Source: Pseudomonadota bacterium (GTDB taxonomy: Bacteria > Pseudomonadota > Alphaproteobacteria > GCA-2731375). From it: a stretch of DNA of 35,964 nt. Within the stretch, counting starts at the first letter, position 1. Every line of letters begins with the position of its first letter. The DNA lies in the NCBI GenBank assembly GCA_027623205.1, contig JAQBYC010000041.1:1-35964 (forward strand). Reading direction: 5' to 3'. Below the pieces are notes generated by a model. The model was not told the origin of the DNA. It searched no databases and saw only the letters and a program-made list of their open reading frames with translations. Positions 23,288 through 31,848 of the stretch are shown here, piece by piece. A program made the translations under genes and the position numbers.

Positions 23288-24058
23288 ATGAACGACAGCC
23301 GGGATAGGTTACGAAAATGGGTGCTGATTGTTGTCATGCATCTGGCCGCTGTTTTGGTCTGGCAGGCCTGGATTACCTTCGGCAAGGTGGAGCCCTATAT
23401 CATGCCGGCGCCGCTGGATACCTTCGCGACCCTGCTTGAATTCAAGACCTACCGATGGGGGCACAACACGCTCATTACTGCCGCCTCGGTGTTTGGCGGC
23501 TTCTGGCTGGCGGTAGTGGTGGGCGTCATCCTGGCTGTATTGTTTTCCTGGTCGCGCTGGCTGAACGAGGCCTTAATGCCTCTGATCGTTTCCTTGAATA
23601 TGATTCCCAAGGTCGCCCTGGGCCCGATTTTTATCGTCTGGTTTTCCTATGGTCTGGGGCCGAATATCCTGATTGCCTTTTCCATCTGCTTTCTGCCTAT
23701 CCTGATCACCACCACCCGCGGCTTGAACGAAGTGGAGCCGGAATTGATCGATCTGGTGCGCACCTTGCGGGCCTCGCGCTGGCAGGTTTTCACCAAAATC
23801 CAACTGCCGGGCGCCTTGCCATATATCTTTTCCGGCATGAAGGTGGCCGTGGTGTTGGCGGTGGCGGGCGCCATCGTGGGTGAATTCATCGCCTCGGAAG
23901 AGGGGTTGGGCTATTTGATGATGCAGGTGCAGGTCTCCTTGGATACGGCAGGTATGTTCATGGCGGTGTTGATGATCACGGCTGTCGGTGTGACCTTATA
24001 CGCCATTGTGCTGTTGTTGGAGCGCCTGCTCGTGGTGCGCGATGCCCGGATGGAATAA
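23288..24058 (+). CDS. ABC transporter permease, SsuC type
   Basis: 256 residues from ATG at 23288 (a GTG three codons earlier is possible). Around six hydrophobic spans are visible, beginning WVLIVVMHLAAVLVWQAWI. The cytoplasmic coupling loop reads LIDLVRTLRASRWQVFTKIQLPGALPYIFSG, the EAA-like motif of binding-protein-dependent permeases. It is integral to the inner membrane and works with the ATPase whose ATG follows its stop immediately. Together with the divergent NMT1-type binding protein it makes a complete importer. Confidence 0.92.
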   Translation: MNDSRDRLRKWVLIVVMHLAAVLVWQAWITFGKVEPYIMPAPLDTFATLLEFKTYRWGHNTLITAASVFGGFWLAVVVGVILAVLFSWSRWLNEALMPLIVSLNMIPKVALGPIFIVWFSYGLGPNILIAFSICFLPILITTTRGLNEVEPELIDLVRTLRASRWQVFTKIQLPGALPYIFSGMKVAVVLAVAGAIVGEFIASEEGLGYLMMQVQVSLDTAGMFMAVLMITAVGVTLYAIVLLLERLLVVRDARME

Positions 24059-24847
24059 ATGAGTATCGCCAGAAGGGAAGCCGAGGTGGAACCGTTTATC
24101 CGCCTGCAGGGCGTGCGCAAGATCTATCGTGGCCGTCGGGAGGACTTCCTGGCCGTATCCGATGTCACCTTCGATGTTGAGATGGGAGAGCTGGTCAGCA
24201 TGGTTGGGCCGTCAGGCTGTGGCAAGACCACGGTGCTAAAGATCCTGGCCGGGTTGCATTCCCATGAAGAAGGTACGGTACGGATCGGCAATCAGTCGGA
24301 TCGCTTCGATGCAGCTCGTGATATCGGCATGGTCTTTCAGCAACCTTTGCTGTTGAAATGGCGCCGGGTCATCGACAACGTCTTATTGCCCGCCGAGATA
24401 CTGGGTTTACCCATGGCCGAGGCACGGGAACGCGCTGGTCATTTGCTGGAGATGGTGGGCCTGTCGGGTTTCGCGCAAAGCTACCCTTACGAGCTATCGG
24501 GGGGCATGCAGCAGCGGGCCGCAATCGCCCGGGCCCTGGTGCATGATCCAAAGCTGGTTTTAATGGACGAACCCTTCGGGGCCCTGGACGCCCTGACCCG
24601 GGAAAAGATGAACCTGGAATTGCTGCGCATATGGGGCGAAAGCGGCAAAACCATTGTCTTTGTCACCCATGGCATCCAGGAGGCGGTGTTCCTGGGCAGC
24701 CGGGTCGTCGTGCTGACGGCCGGTCCCGCCCGCATGGCTGACAATTTCCTCGTCAACCTACCTTATCCGCGCGGCCTGGATCTAAAAACACAGGAAGCTT
24801 TCGGCGACTATACGCGCCGGATCTACAAATTATTGGGAATGGAGTGA
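24059..24847 (+). CDS. ABC transporter ATP-binding protein, SsuB type
   Basis: 262 residues. Walker A GPSGCGKTT (about 50-58), Q-loop MVFQQPLLLKWR, signature LSGGMQQRAAIARAL, Walker B LVLMDEPFGALD and H-loop FVTHG are all intact. The LLKWR after the Q-loop and the bipartite LDALTREKMN helix are typical of nitrate/sulfonate/taurine-type importers. The ATG follows the permease stop directly (TAAATG), so translation is coupled. It powers uptake of the compound bound by the protein encoded at 19623-20621. Confidence 0.95.
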   Translation: MSIARREAEVEPFIRLQGVRKIYRGRREDFLAVSDVTFDVEMGELVSMVGPSGCGKTTVLKILAGLHSHEEGTVRIGNQSDRFDAARDIGMVFQQPLLLKWRRVIDNVLLPAEILGLPMAEARERAGHLLEMVGLSGFAQSYPYELSGGMQQRAAIARALVHDPKLVLMDEPFGALDALTREKMNLELLRIWGESGKTIVFVTHGIQEAVFLGSRVVVLTAGPARMADNFLVNLPYPRGLDLKTQEAFGDYTRRIYKLLGME

Positions 24848-24849
24848 CT

Positions 24850-26001
24850 ATGAACGAAAAACGCCTCGGTATCATCATGAATGGCATGACCGGCCGCATG
24901 GGTAAGAATCAGCATCTGATCCGGTCTATTCTGGAGATCATGAATGCCGGCGGCCTGGAACTGGCCGATGGCAGCCGGGTCATGCCGGATCCGATTTTGG
25001 TTGGACGCGACGCGGGCCGGGTGGGTGCCTTGGCGCGGGAATATGGCCTCGGCCGCTGGACCAACGACCTGGATGCGGCGATCGCCAATCCCGACGATAC
25101 CCTGTTCTTTGACGCCGCTACGACCCAGGCCCGCGCCGGCCTGTTACGCAAGGCCATCAGTGCGGGCAAAGACGTCTATTGCGAGAAACCAACCGCTGAC
25201 AGCCTGGCGGACGCCTATGACGCTTATAAACTGGCCAAAGCAGCCGGCATCAAGCATGGCGTGGTGCAAGACAAGCTGTGGCTGCCCGGTATCCGCAAAT
25301 TGAAGTATCTGATCGACGCCGGATTTTTTGGCCGCATTCTTTCGGTGCGGGGTGAATTTGGGTACTGGGTCTTTGAAGGAGATTTACAGCCCGCCCAACG
25401 GCCCTCCTGGAACTATCGCAAGGCGCAAGGCGGCGGCATCATTCTCGATATGCTGTGCCATTGGCGTTATGTGCTGGACAACACATTTGGCGCGGTACAG
25501 GCGGTCAGTTGCCTGGGTGCGACCCATATCCCGACGCGCTGGGATGAGAACGACCAATCTTACGAGGCCGATGCGGACGATGCCGCCTACGCCACCTTTC
25601 AGTTGGACGGAGGCATCGTCGCGCATTTCAATTCCTCCTGGTGCGTACGGGTGCGCCGGGATGATCTGCTGACCTTGCAGGTCGACGGCACCCATGGCTC
25701 CGCAGTGGCCGGTCTGCGGCGCTGCCGCACCCAAGCCAGGGTCAATACACCCAAGCCGGTCTGGAACCCCGACATCCCGCCCGCTATGGATTATGGCGAT
25801 GGTTGGGAGGAAGTGCCCGATACCGTCGATTACGACAATGCCTTCAAGGCGCAGTGGGAATTATTCATCCGCCATCTGTACGACGAAGCGCCGTTCCCGT
25901 GGGATCTGTTGGCGGGCGCCCGGGGCGTGCAATTGGCGGAACTGGGCCTGCAAAGCTGGGCCGAGCGGCGCTGGCTGGATGTCCCCGAACTGGAGGCTTA
26001 G
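24850..26001 (+). CDS. Gfo/Idh/MocA-family dehydrogenase (first copy)
   Basis: 383 residues from ATG at 24850, two bases after the ATPase stop, with GGAG six bases upstream. The N-terminal nucleotide-binding fold has LGIIMNGMTGRMGKNQHL. The family signature EKPTADSLADAYDAYKLAKAAGIKHG contains the conserved Lys. The C-terminal domain binds the substrate (GEFGYWVFEG, GGIILDMLCHW). It oxidises or reduces a sugar, cyclitol or related hydroxyl with NAD(P). It differs strongly from the second Gfo/Idh protein in the cluster, so the two probably catalyse separate steps. Confidence 0.9.
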   Translation: MNEKRLGIIMNGMTGRMGKNQHLIRSILEIMNAGGLELADGSRVMPDPILVGRDAGRVGALAREYGLGRWTNDLDAAIANPDDTLFFDAATTQARAGLLRKAISAGKDVYCEKPTADSLADAYDAYKLAKAAGIKHGVVQDKLWLPGIRKLKYLIDAGFFGRILSVRGEFGYWVFEGDLQPAQRPSWNYRKAQGGGIILDMLCHWRYVLDNTFGAVQAVSCLGATHIPTRWDENDQSYEADADDAAYATFQLDGGIVAHFNSSWCVRVRRDDLLTLQVDGTHGSAVAGLRRCRTQARVNTPKPVWNPDIPPAMDYGDGWEEVPDTVDYDNAFKAQWELFIRHLYDEAPFPWDLLAGARGVQLAELGLQSWAERRWLDVPELEA

Positions 26002-26003
26002 CA

Positions 26004-27170
26004 ATGCCAACCTTGAATTTGCCCATGGGGGATGGCGGCATGGCGCCGTTCACCACCAGCATACCCCGGGATTTTCCCAGCCGTGCCAACCGGCCTTTTA
26101 ACCGCATTGCCTATTCCGCCGCGCACGTGGTCGCCGACCCCAGATCCGATGCCGACCCCTGGCTGGAAGCCGCCATTGATTGGGATGCCACCATCGGTTA
26201 TCGCCTCGGTCTCTATGATCTGGGGCTAGGGGTGGCCGAGGCCATGGATACGGCCCAACGTGGCATGGGCCTTGACTGGCCGGCCAGTCAGCAATTGATC
26301 CGCCGCAGCCTGGATGCGGCCCGGCATATTCCGGGCGCCCGCGTCGCCTGCGGCGCCGGCACGGACCATTTGCAGCTGTCGGCGGATCTGACACTGGATG
26401 ATGTCATCGGCGCCTATGAGGAACAGGTAGCCTTTGTGGAAGGGCAGGGGGGCCGGATCATATTGATGGCCAGCCGGGCGCTGGCGGCTTGCGCCAGATC
26501 TCCCCATGACTATGCCAGGGTCTACGACCGTATCCTTGCAGGGGTGCGGGAACCGGTGCTGATCCATTGGTTGGGCGAGATGTTCGACCCCGCCTTGGCG
26601 GGTTATTGGGGCCATGCTGATCATCTGCAGGCGATGGACGTCTGCCTGGATGTGCTGGCGGCCAATGCGGCCAAGATTGACGGCATTAAAATTTCCCTGC
26701 TGGACAAGGATAAGGAGATCACCATGCGCCGGCGCCTGCCTGACGGCGTGCGTATGTACACCGGCGATGACTTTAATTATGCCGAACTGATCGCCGGCGA
26801 CGATGTGGGTTACAGCGATGCCCTGTTGGGCATATTCGATGCCATCGCACCGGCCGCGTCCGCCGCCCTGGACGCCTTTGCGGCAGGCGATGAAAAGACC
26901 TTTCACGACATCTTGGCCCCGACGGTTCCCCTGTCACGGCACATATTCGGAGCCCCGACACGGTTCTACAAAACCGGCGTGGTCTTCATGGCCTGGTTAA
27001 ACGGCCACCAGGATCATTTCGTCATGGTCGGCGGCCAGCAAAGCGCCCGCTCCCTGTTGCATCTGGCGCAGTTATTCCGGCTTGCCGACGCCGCCGGCCT
27101 GTTGCGCGACCCGGACAAGGCAGCGGCCCGGATGCAGACCATACTGGCCATGCACGGGGTGGAGGGCTAA
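26004..27170 (+). CDS. DUF993-family protein (DHDPS-like TIM barrel)
   Basis: 388 residues from ATG at 26004, two bases after the previous stop, with GGAGG eight bases upstream. The sequence matches DUF993-type proteins: FNRIAYSAAHVVADP, DWDATIGYRLGLYDLGLGVAEAMDTAQRGMGLDW, GAGTDHL, YEEQVAFVEGQGGRIILMASRALA, VLIHWLGEMFDPALAGYWGH and IDGIKISLLD, where the Lys would be the Schiff-base candidate. Such genes occur beside Gfo/Idh and sugar-isomerase genes in catabolic clusters; their reaction is not established to my knowledge. Function here is probably a lyase or aldolase step. Confidence 0.8.
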   Translation: MPTLNLPMGDGGMAPFTTSIPRDFPSRANRPFNRIAYSAAHVVADPRSDADPWLEAAIDWDATIGYRLGLYDLGLGVAEAMDTAQRGMGLDWPASQQLIRRSLDAARHIPGARVACGAGTDHLQLSADLTLDDVIGAYEEQVAFVEGQGGRIILMASRALAACARSPHDYARVYDRILAGVREPVLIHWLGEMFDPALAGYWGHADHLQAMDVCLDVLAANAAKIDGIKISLLDKDKEITMRRRLPDGVRMYTGDDFNYAELIAGDDVGYSDALLGIFDAIAPAASAALDAFAAGDEKTFHDILAPTVPLSRHIFGAPTRFYKTGVVFMAWLNGHQDHFVMVGGQQSARSLLHLAQLFRLADAAGLLRDPDKAAARMQTILAMHGVEG

Positions 27171-27181
27171 GCGCCAGCAAC

Positions 27182-28198
27182 ATGAATCGCACCATATTAC
27201 AAATCGGATTTGGCAATTTTGGGGCGACCCATCTGGCGGCCTGGCGTTCGCTAGGTCTGGCAGATGGCCTGTATGTGATTGATCCTAGCCCAGAGGCCCG
27301 GCAGCGCTGCCGCGATCTGGGCGTGCCATGGGACCATGTGGGCGAGGCGGCGGCGGCGTTCCTGGATTTGGCGGATCTGGTAGTTGTGCTCGCCCCGACC
27401 GATCGGCATTTCGAGGTTTGCCAGCCATTGCTAGCGTCGGGGAAGCATTTATTTATTGAGAAACCAATGACCGCAACCTTGGCCGAGGCCGTGCGCTTGC
27501 GGGATCTGTGTCGGGACCAGGTGGTTCAGGTGGGGTTCTATTTCCGCGCCCACCCGTTGGCGCAAATCGTCAAGCGAGAGGTGGTTGACGGGCGGCTCGG
27601 GGATCTGCGTTATATTTCGGCCCGCTTCCATGGCTACAAACGGGCCCGTGGCGATAGCGGCGTGGTGGGCAACGACGCCGTGCATTTCATTGACCAGGCG
27701 AACTGGATGATGGATGCCCTGCCAGTGGCGGTGGATGCGGTGACCCGTGATCATTTCGGCCGTGGCTATGATGACCTGGCCTTGATCCGCCTATTCTATC
27801 CCTCGGGCGCGCTGGCCCATATCGAGGTCGGCTGCATTCAACCGGGACGCTGGAACGATAATATCGTGCCCGGTTCAACACAGACCAAGGAATTTGTGGT
27901 CGCGGGCAGCGAAGGCGGCGCTGAAATCGATTATCAAACCCATCAGTTGCGTTTGCACCGGGTCCGCCACGAACTTGTCGATGGACTTTGGCGGCCGAAC
28001 AACCGTGGCGTCGAAATGCCCCATGCGCCCGTGGCCGAACCTTTTCAAGTGGTTGCGGGAGAATTCGCCGCCTTTCTGGATGCCGTGGACGGCAAAGCCC
28101 CGCTCTTGGCTGGTATCGAGGAATGCGGTGTCGGCATGGCACGCATACTGGATGCCATTCATCGATCCGCCAGTCAGGAAAACAGGATAACGTTGTGA
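27182..28198 (+). CDS. Gfo/Idh/MocA-family dehydrogenase (second copy)
   Basis: 338 residues. Nucleotide-binding motif IGFGNFGATHLAAW, then VVVLAPTDRHFEVCQPLLASGKHLFIEKPMTATLAEAV with the catalytic-type Lys, and QVGFYFRAHPL. The substrate domain includes GNDAVHFIDQANWMMD, with the usual His of the family. It is an NAD(P)-dependent sugar or cyclitol dehydrogenase, substrate unknown. It starts 11 bases after the DUF993 gene, and its TGA overlaps the GTG of the next ORF (GTGA), a sign of translational coupling. Confidence 0.9.
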   Translation: MNRTILQIGFGNFGATHLAAWRSLGLADGLYVIDPSPEARQRCRDLGVPWDHVGEAAAAFLDLADLVVVLAPTDRHFEVCQPLLASGKHLFIEKPMTATLAEAVRLRDLCRDQVVQVGFYFRAHPLAQIVKREVVDGRLGDLRYISARFHGYKRARGDSGVVGNDAVHFIDQANWMMDALPVAVDAVTRDHFGRGYDDLALIRLFYPSGALAHIEVGCIQPGRWNDNIVPGSTQTKEFVVAGSEGGAEIDYQTHQLRLHRVRHELVDGLWRPNNRGVEMPHAPVAEPFQVVAGEFAAFLDAVDGKAPLLAGIEECGVGMARILDAIHRSASQENRITL

Positions 28199-28584
28199 AA
28201 TGCGCCTTGTGCAGCGGCGTAATCCGCGAGATGTCCTTTGCCGCGCACTGCGCATACGCGGCCGCGCTGGATTATGATGGATTGGAGGTCGCGGCGATGG
28301 CGGATCGTATCGCCACCGCCAAGTTGGGCGAGGAAACGCCCGAGGCATTAATCGACAAGTGGTTGCCCAGCGGCCATGTTGCCCATATTCAGGTCAATGA
28401 CGGCAACGGCCGGGGACCAGGCCAGGGGGGCGATCATTTCGCGCCAGTCCTGTCCGCTTTGCGGCGGCACAATTATACCGGGACGATCGCGGTCGAACTC
28501 TTTGAATATTATTTTGACGGCCCGGCCTCCGCTGCCCGGGCCATTGGTTACCTGCGTGGTACTGAGGAGGCTTTGCATGTCTGA
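28195..28584 (+). pseudogene. Internally deleted sugar-phosphate isomerase/epimerase (xylose-isomerase-like TIM barrel)
   Basis: 129 residues from GTG at 28195, about half the usual 260-280. The N-terminus (LCSGVIREMSFAAHCAYAAALDYDGLEVA) and the C-terminus (ALIDKWLPSGHVAHIQVND, GRGPGQGGDHFAPVLSALRRHNYTG, ARAIGYLRGTEEAL) match the two ends of hydroxypyruvate-isomerase-like TIM barrels, but the central roughly 140-150 residues with most metal ligands are missing. The frame is intact across the joint, and the gene overlaps its neighbours by 4 and 8 bases, so it is probably still translated as part of the operon. It cannot form the usual active site on its own; treat it as a deletion derivative unless shown otherwise. 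Confidence 0.75.
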
Positions 28585-29956
28585 TCCCATTCAATTATCG
28601 GTCCTGGAAGTCCAGTTGTTCGAGCGTGATGTGACGTTGCGTATGCCCTTTCGCTTCGGCGTTACCACCCTGCGCGAAAGCCCGCAGGCGTTTGCCAGGG
28701 TCCGCATACAATTGGCCGATGGCCGGGAAGGCTGGGGGTTGGCGGCGGAAATGCTGGCGCCAAAATGGTTCGACAAGAACCTGGATTTGAGCAACGAAGA
28801 TAATTTCGAACAATTGCGCCATGCCCTGGCTACCGCCTCGGAGCTCTACCGCGCCGCGCCGCGCGCCACGGCGTTTGCCCTGTTCCGGGCTAATTATGAC
28901 GAACAAATCCGTATTTGCAGCGAGCGCGGAAACGGCTCGTTGGTGGCCTGTTATGGACCCGCGTTGCTGGACCGCGCCATCCTCGATGCCTTGTGCCGCC
29001 TGCACGACGTATCGTTCTACAAGGCGGTTCGGGCCAATTTGCCGGGTATCGAAAGCGATGAATTCGAAATTGACCCATTCCTGGCCACACTGCGCCCCGC
29101 GGACTATATCCATGCCCGGCATACGGTTGGCATGGTTGATCCGATCCGCGAAAATCCGGAGCCCGTGGGCGACGGCCTGCCTGAAACCCTGGTTGAGGTA
29201 ATCGCCGCTTATGGCCACCGCTATTTCAAGATCAAGGTTTGCGGCGACCTCGACGAGGATGCGGCCCGATTGTTGGAAATCGCCGCCGTGCTGGATGAGA
29301 GCCCGAATGATTATATCATCAGTTTGGACGGCAACGAACAATACAATGATGTGCCTGGCGTCGCGGCCCTGCTGGATGCGATCGAAGGCGACAGGCGACT
29401 GGCTCGCTTTAATCAATCCATCCTTTTTGTCGAACAGCCCATTTCCCGCGCCATCGCCCTGGATGTGGATGTTGCCTCATTGAGTGCGCGCAAGCCGGTG
29501 ATCCTGGATGAATCCGATGCCTTCCTTGGCGCTTTTCCGAAGGGCCGTGCGTTAGGCTATCGCGGGGTATCCTCAAAAACCTGCAAGGGATTCTATAAAT
29601 CGATTCTGAACGCGGCGCGCTGTGCCCATTGGGGGGAGGGGTATTTCATGTCGGGGGAGGATTTGACGACCCAGGCTGGTATTGCGGTGCAACAAGACCT
29701 GGCCTTGGTCAATCTTCTCGGCATCACTCATCTGGAGCGGAATGGCCATCATTATGTCAACGGCATGTCGGGCATGCCGGCGGGCGAACAGGCCGGGTTC
29801 CTGGCCGCCCATCCGGATCTCTATCATCAGGCCGATGGCGTGACCCGTCTGACGATCCGGGGCGGACGGATTGCCATTGGCTCGCTGGACCGTGTCGGCT
29901 TTGCCTATGGCGCGGAGCCTGATTTCTTCGCCATGAGGGAAATGCGTAATGGCTGA
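28577..29956 (+). CDS. Enolase-superfamily dehydratase (mandelate racemase/muconate lactonizing enzyme type)
   Basis: 459 residues from ATG at 28577, with GAGGAGG upstream and an 8-base overlap with the preceding ORF; longer than the usual 350-400. N-terminal capping domain MPFRFGVTTLRE. The barrel has the KxK motif (YFKIKVCG), metal ligands Asp in SLDGNEQY, Glu in FVEQPI and Glu/Asp in ILDESDAF, and a second lysine pair in SSKTCKG. Members with such residues abstract the proton alpha to a carboxylate; acid-sugar dehydratases give 2-keto-3-deoxy acids. The following aldolase gene fits this reading. Substrate unknown. Confidence 0.85.
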   Translation: MSDPIQLSVLEVQLFERDVTLRMPFRFGVTTLRESPQAFARVRIQLADGREGWGLAAEMLAPKWFDKNLDLSNEDNFEQLRHALATASELYRAAPRATAFALFRANYDEQIRICSERGNGSLVACYGPALLDRAILDALCRLHDVSFYKAVRANLPGIESDEFEIDPFLATLRPADYIHARHTVGMVDPIRENPEPVGDGLPETLVEVIAAYGHRYFKIKVCGDLDEDAARLLEIAAVLDESPNDYIISLDGNEQYNDVPGVAALLDAIEGDRRLARFNQSILFVEQPISRAIALDVDVASLSARKPVILDESDAFLGAFPKGRALGYRGVSSKTCKGFYKSILNAARCAHWGEGYFMSGEDLTTQAGIAVQQDLALVNLLGITHLERNGHHYVNGMSGMPAGEQAGFLAAHPDLYHQADGVTRLTIRGGRIAIGSLDRVGFAYGAEPDFFAMREMRNG

Positions 29957-30770
29957 TCTGGGGCGGATGTCGATCAATCAGGCCACCACGCGGGAACAGC
30001 ACAGCCTGGCCCAGGCCATTGCTGCTTATGCCCAGGCGGGTGTGCCGGGCATTTCGATCTGGCGGGATAAGTTGGCGGAATGCGGCCTGGAGGAAGCGGT
30101 CCGCATGGTGCGCGACCATGGTTTGCAGGTCTCGGGCCTGTGCCGGGCCGGTCAGTTCCCGGCAGTGGATGCAGCGGCGCGCCAGGCCTGCCTGGACGAC
30201 AATAAGAACGCCGTCGATCAGGCTGCGGTGCTGGGGGCGGACTGCCTGATTGTGGTTGCCGGCGGCCTGCCCGAAGGTTCAAAAGATCTACCAGGCGCCC
30301 GCCTGATGATCCGCGATAGCCTTGGGGCGCTTTTGCCCTACGCCCGCGCCGCTGGCGTCACTCTGGCAATCGAACCCTTGCACCCCATGTACGCCGGCGA
30401 CCGTTGTGCCATCAATACCTTAAGCCAGGCCCTGGATCTCTGTGACGAACTGGGCGCGGGTGTGGGCGTTGCGGTCGATGTCTATCATTTGTGGTGGGAT
30501 CCCATCCTACAGGCACAAATCAAACGGGCCGGCGACCGGATCCTGGCGTTTCATGTTTGCGATTGGCTGGTACCGACCACCGATCTGCTTTTGGATCGTG
30601 GCATGATGGGCGATGGCGTCATCGATATTCCGAAAATTCGGGAATGGGTCGATGACACCGGTTATGATGGCCTGATAGAAGTGGAAATATTTTCCGCTGA
30701 GAATTGGTGGAAGCGTCCGGGCGGCGAAGTTATCCGAACCTGCCAGGAACGATTTAACAAGAACGTGTGA
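29949..30770 (+). CDS. Sugar-phosphate isomerase/epimerase family protein (intact TIM barrel)
   Basis: 273 residues, normal length, overlapping the dehydratase gene by 8 bases. Xylose-isomerase-like TIM barrel with the expected metal ligands: Glu in LAIEPLHP, Asp-His in VAVDVYHLWWDP, His in LAFHVCDW and Glu in LIEVEIFS. SINQATTREQ begins the first strand. It isomerises or epimerises a keto sugar or hydroxy-keto acid. Unlike the deleted paralogue at 28195-28584 it is complete and may have made that copy dispensable, although the two are not closely similar in sequence. Confidence 0.88.
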   Translation: MADLGRMSINQATTREQHSLAQAIAAYAQAGVPGISIWRDKLAECGLEEAVRMVRDHGLQVSGLCRAGQFPAVDAAARQACLDDNKNAVDQAAVLGADCLIVVAGGLPEGSKDLPGARLMIRDSLGALLPYARAAGVTLAIEPLHPMYAGDRCAINTLSQALDLCDELGAGVGVAVDVYHLWWDPILQAQIKRAGDRILAFHVCDWLVPTTDLLLDRGMMGDGVIDIPKIREWVDDTGYDGLIEVEIFSAENWWKRPGGEVIRTCQERFNKNV

Positions 30771-30783
30771 CCAGGAGAAACCC

Positions 30784-31566
30784 ATGGCGGTGATCGCGAA
30801 TATCACGAAGCAGAAATTGGCAGCGGGCGAATTGTCCCTGGGCATGGGCGTGCGTCTGGCGCGCGGTGTCGAAATTGCCAAGGTGGCAAAGGTTTGTGGC
30901 TATGACTGGCTGTTCATCGATATGGAACACAGCCCGCTGTCCCTGGAAACCGTCGCGGATATCTCTCTTGCCGGTCTCGACGCCGGCTGTACGCCGATTG
31001 TCCGGGCCTCGTCCCACCTGCATCATCATGCCAGCCGGCCCCTGGACGCCGGCGCTCAGGGTATCGTCGTGCCTCATGTCAATTCGGCCGCGGAGGCCCG
31101 CAGAGTGGTGGACCAATGTCTCTATCCACCAATTGGCCACCGATCCTTAGCGGGTGGGGCCGCGATTCTGGAATATGACAGCCTGCCCATGGCCGAAGCC
31201 ACGCGGCTGATCAATGACAATTTGCTGGTGGTGGTTATGCTGGAAAGTCCCGAGGCCATTGCCAACGCCGATGAAATGGCCGCGATCGAGGGCGTTGATG
31301 TGCTGTTGATCGGCACCAACGACCTTTGCGCGGAGATGGGGATCCCGGGCCAGTATGATCATGAAGACGTCGTGGCGGCTTATGAGGCGACTATTTCCGC
31401 CTGCCACAACAACGGAAAACATGCCGGCATGGGCGGCATATATGATGGTCTGGCGGAAAAATATATTCGCATGGGCGTTCGCATGGTGCTGGGGGGCAGC
31501 GATTTATCTTATTTGATGTCTGCGGCGCGGCAAAGGGCAAGTGCCCTGCACAGCGTCGATTTATGA
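30784..31566 (+). CDS. HpcH/HpaI-family aldolase (2-keto-3-deoxy acid aldolase)
   Basis: 260 residues, starting 13 bases after the previous stop with AGGAG seven bases upstream. Metal-dependent class II pyruvate aldolase: catalytic His in FIDMEHSPLS, Arg in TPIVRASS, metal ligands Glu in VVMLESPEA and Asp in LLIGTNDLC, and the family signature AGAQGIVVPHVNSAAEA. Such enzymes split 2-keto-3-deoxy acids (for example 4-hydroxy-2-ketoheptanedioate or 2-keto-3-deoxyrhamnonate) to pyruvate and an aldehyde. As the last enzyme of the operon, after the dehydratase, it is the probable cleavage step. Confidence 0.92.
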   Translation: MAVIANITKQKLAAGELSLGMGVRLARGVEIAKVAKVCGYDWLFIDMEHSPLSLETVADISLAGLDAGCTPIVRASSHLHHHASRPLDAGAQGIVVPHVNSAAEARRVVDQCLYPPIGHRSLAGGAAILEYDSLPMAEATRLINDNLLVVVMLESPEAIANADEMAAIEGVDVLLIGTNDLCAEMGIPGQYDHEDVVAAYEATISACHNNGKHAGMGGIYDGLAEKYIRMGVRMVLGGSDLSYLMSAARQRASALHSVDL

Positions 31567-31591
31567 TGCCGCGTCTGATATAATCGCGCCC

Positions 31592-31840
31592 ATGGCCATG
31601 TTTTTTTTAGTTTGGCTGGTATCGGCCCTGGCGGTCGTAGCGGCTGTTTTTGTGGCAAAAAGCCTGCGGCGGCGGCGCCTTGCGGGTGTGGGTAATTTTC
31701 ATTGGCCGGGCTTGATCGTAATTTCCTTAATTCTCGGCGCTGTCCCGGCCTTTATTTACGACAATCAGTCATCCCGTTCGGTTTCGGTGCCTGACGGTGT
31801 TGCCGAGCGGCCAACTATTCCCAGCGCGGCGAAAAAATAA
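31592..31840 (+). CDS. Small two-span membrane protein, hypothetical
   Basis: 82 residues from ATG at 31592 (another ATG two codons later; the frame opens at 31541 inside the aldolase gene). TM1 is FFLVWLVSALAVVAAVFVA, followed by a strongly basic loop KSLRRRR that should stay in the cytoplasm. TM2 is GLIVISLILGAVPAFIYD, and a polar tail follows. No family is recognised. It begins 25 bases after the aldolase stop and may be read through from the catabolic operon, but no functional link is evident. Convergent with modC. Confidence 0.55.
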   Translation: MAMFFLVWLVSALAVVAAVFVAKSLRRRRLAGVGNFHWPGLIVISLILGAVPAFIYDNQSSRSVSVPDGVAERPTIPSAAKK

Positions 31841-31848
31841 ATCAGAAA

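Noticed and set aside
27376-28198. Frame 27988-28584 as a 198-residue gene
   Set aside because: Its first 69 codons lie out of frame inside the Gfo/Idh gene; only the part from GTG 28195 is protein-like.
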